From assembly GCA_937885475.1 (NCBI GenBank), contig CAKZZR010000027.1, forward strand, positions 1 to 5,988: a stretch of 5,988 nucleotides of DNA, read 5' to 3'. The position numbers and the translations under genes are program-made. The notes beneath the pieces are model-generated. The model ran no database searches. It was not told the DNA's origin and was given only the letters and a program-made list of their open reading frames with translations. Source of the stretch: an uncultured Treponema sp. (GTDB lineage: Bacteria > Spirochaetota > Spirochaetia > Treponematales > Treponemataceae). Below, in pieces: positions 5,728 to 5,988 of the stretch. Position 1 is the first letter of the stretch; each line of letters opens with the position of its first letter.

Positions 5728-5857
5728 TGCCGCGTAAGCGGCAAGGGTAATAAGTTCCAAGGCAAAAATGCGTGTAGCAAGCTAGCGCCTTCGCAGCATA
5801 GCTGCTCGGAGAGTCACTCAAAATGCTCCACAGGAGCATTTTGTCGGCTTTCAGCCG
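5728..5857. repeat. Cluster of four short perfect hairpins (inverted repeats)
   Basis: Four inverted repeats lie within 130 bp: TGCCGC-gtaa-GCGGCA (5728-5743, a GNRA-type loop on the + strand), GCAGC-ata-GCTGC (5793-5805), an 11-bp perfect stem from CAAAATGCTCC (5819-5829) to GGAGCATTTTG (5833-5843) with loop ACA, and CGGCT-ttc-AGCCG (5845-5857). The last three have 3-nt loops. The last two are separated by a single base. None is followed by a good U-run, so they are not ordinary terminators. They may be a dispersed palindromic repeat of this genome or a structured RNA. Which strand matters cannot be told, because the stems are perfect on both. Confidence 0.6.
5819..5843. repeat. 11-bp perfect hairpin with 3-nt loop
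   Basis: This is the strongest stem of the cluster: CAAAATGCTCC pairs without mismatch to GGAGCATTTTG around ACA. The + strand side ends ATTTTG followed by TCGG, too short a T run for a standard terminator. It could still act as a weak terminator, an mRNA stabiliser, or the core of a repeat element. Confidence 0.65.
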
Positions 5858-5988
5858 CCGTTCCCTAGGTTTTGAAGGATGAACTTCGACTGGAAGCTAT
5901 TTTTTGCAATATTTCGCTCGCTTTATATGTTCGGCAGGGCTTCAGCATGAAAATAATGATGCGAAAAAGTATAGTTTTATGAAGCACA

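Larger units (their letters stand above)
5587..5988. other. Intergenic region without a convincing gene
   Basis: About 400 bp with stop codons in all frames at short intervals. The only open stretch, on the - strand, runs through the tRNA and has no protein character. The left part holds the candidate tRNA promoter. The middle (5728-5857) holds a group of perfect hairpins described separately. The right end has ATGs at 5947 and 5980: the first frame closes after 11 codons, and the second runs off the window without a clear ribosome binding site, so I do not call a gene. I see no promoter that clearly points right. Confidence 0.6.

Noticed and set aside
5689..5736. Possible leader peptide (AAAGGAG, then TTG with 12 codons) before the first hairpin
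   Set aside because: The ribosome binding site is only 3 nt from a rare start codon, the peptide has no run of regulatory codons, and there is no downstream gene in view to regulate.
5538..5780. 80-codon open frame on the - strand
   Set aside because: It runs into the tRNA-Ser gene and hairpin region, has no ribosome binding site and no protein-like pattern.
5891..5908. Possible sigma-54 promoter (TGG...TTGCA) that the AtoC-like activator might use
   Set aside because: There are 12 nt between the GG and the GC, not the required 10, and the -24 box lacks the CAC. This is a chance T-rich match.
5905..5935. Rightward sigma-70 promoter TTGCAA...TATATG
   Set aside because: The spacer is only 14 bp, too short for a functional promoter.

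Overview
The window looks like a chromosomal segment of a spirochaete, most likely a Treponema or close relative. This rests on three things: an operon of two flagellar rod proteins plus a short rod-binding FlgJ-type protein with no muramidase domain, a perfect-looking sigma-28 promoter in front of it, and an AtoS/AtoC-like sensor kinase/sigma-54 activator pair nearby. The genus is an inference from gene content. No 16S or other marker is present. I see no mobile element, CRISPR array or phage gene. Base composition and codon style look even throughout. Layout from left to right: (1) Bases 1-1633, + strand, hold the last 98 codons of a histidine kinase and a complete 443-residue NtrC-family response regulator, two bases apart. 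(2) Bases 1613-3264, - strand, hold glgC (plant/cyanobacterial-type ADP-glucose pyrophosphorylase) followed two bases later by a small J-domain protein whose 3' end overlaps the 3' end of the regulator by 21 bp. (3) Bases 3265-3386 are a divergent promoter region. On the - strand a near-consensus sigma-70 promoter is placed so that transcription should begin at the A of the glgC ATG, which suggests a leaderless mRNA. On the + strand a TAAA-N15-GCCGATAC sigma-28 promoter drives the flagellar genes. (4) Bases 3387-5442, + strand, hold the rod genes flgF/flhO, flgG/flhP and a flgJ-type rod-binding gene. They are closely spaced, two of them with strong ribosome binding sites. (5) Bases 5460-5498 form a bidirectional terminator shared with a convergent tRNA-Ser(GGA) gene on the - strand (5500-5586). 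(6) Bases 5587-5988 contain no convincing gene but carry a cluster of short perfect hairpins. Working together: the kinase/regulator pair should sense an unknown signal and activate sigma-54 promoters that are not visible here. GlgC supplies ADP-glucose for glycogen synthesis. The three flagellar proteins build and chaperone the rod of the (presumably periplasmic) flagella. The most notable observations are the apparent control of rod genes by sigma-28, normally the late-gene sigma factor in enterics, the leaderless glgC promoter geometry, the plant-type regulatory lysines in GlgC with its J-domain partner, and the unexplained hairpin cluster at the right end. No clearly new multi-gene system is visible.
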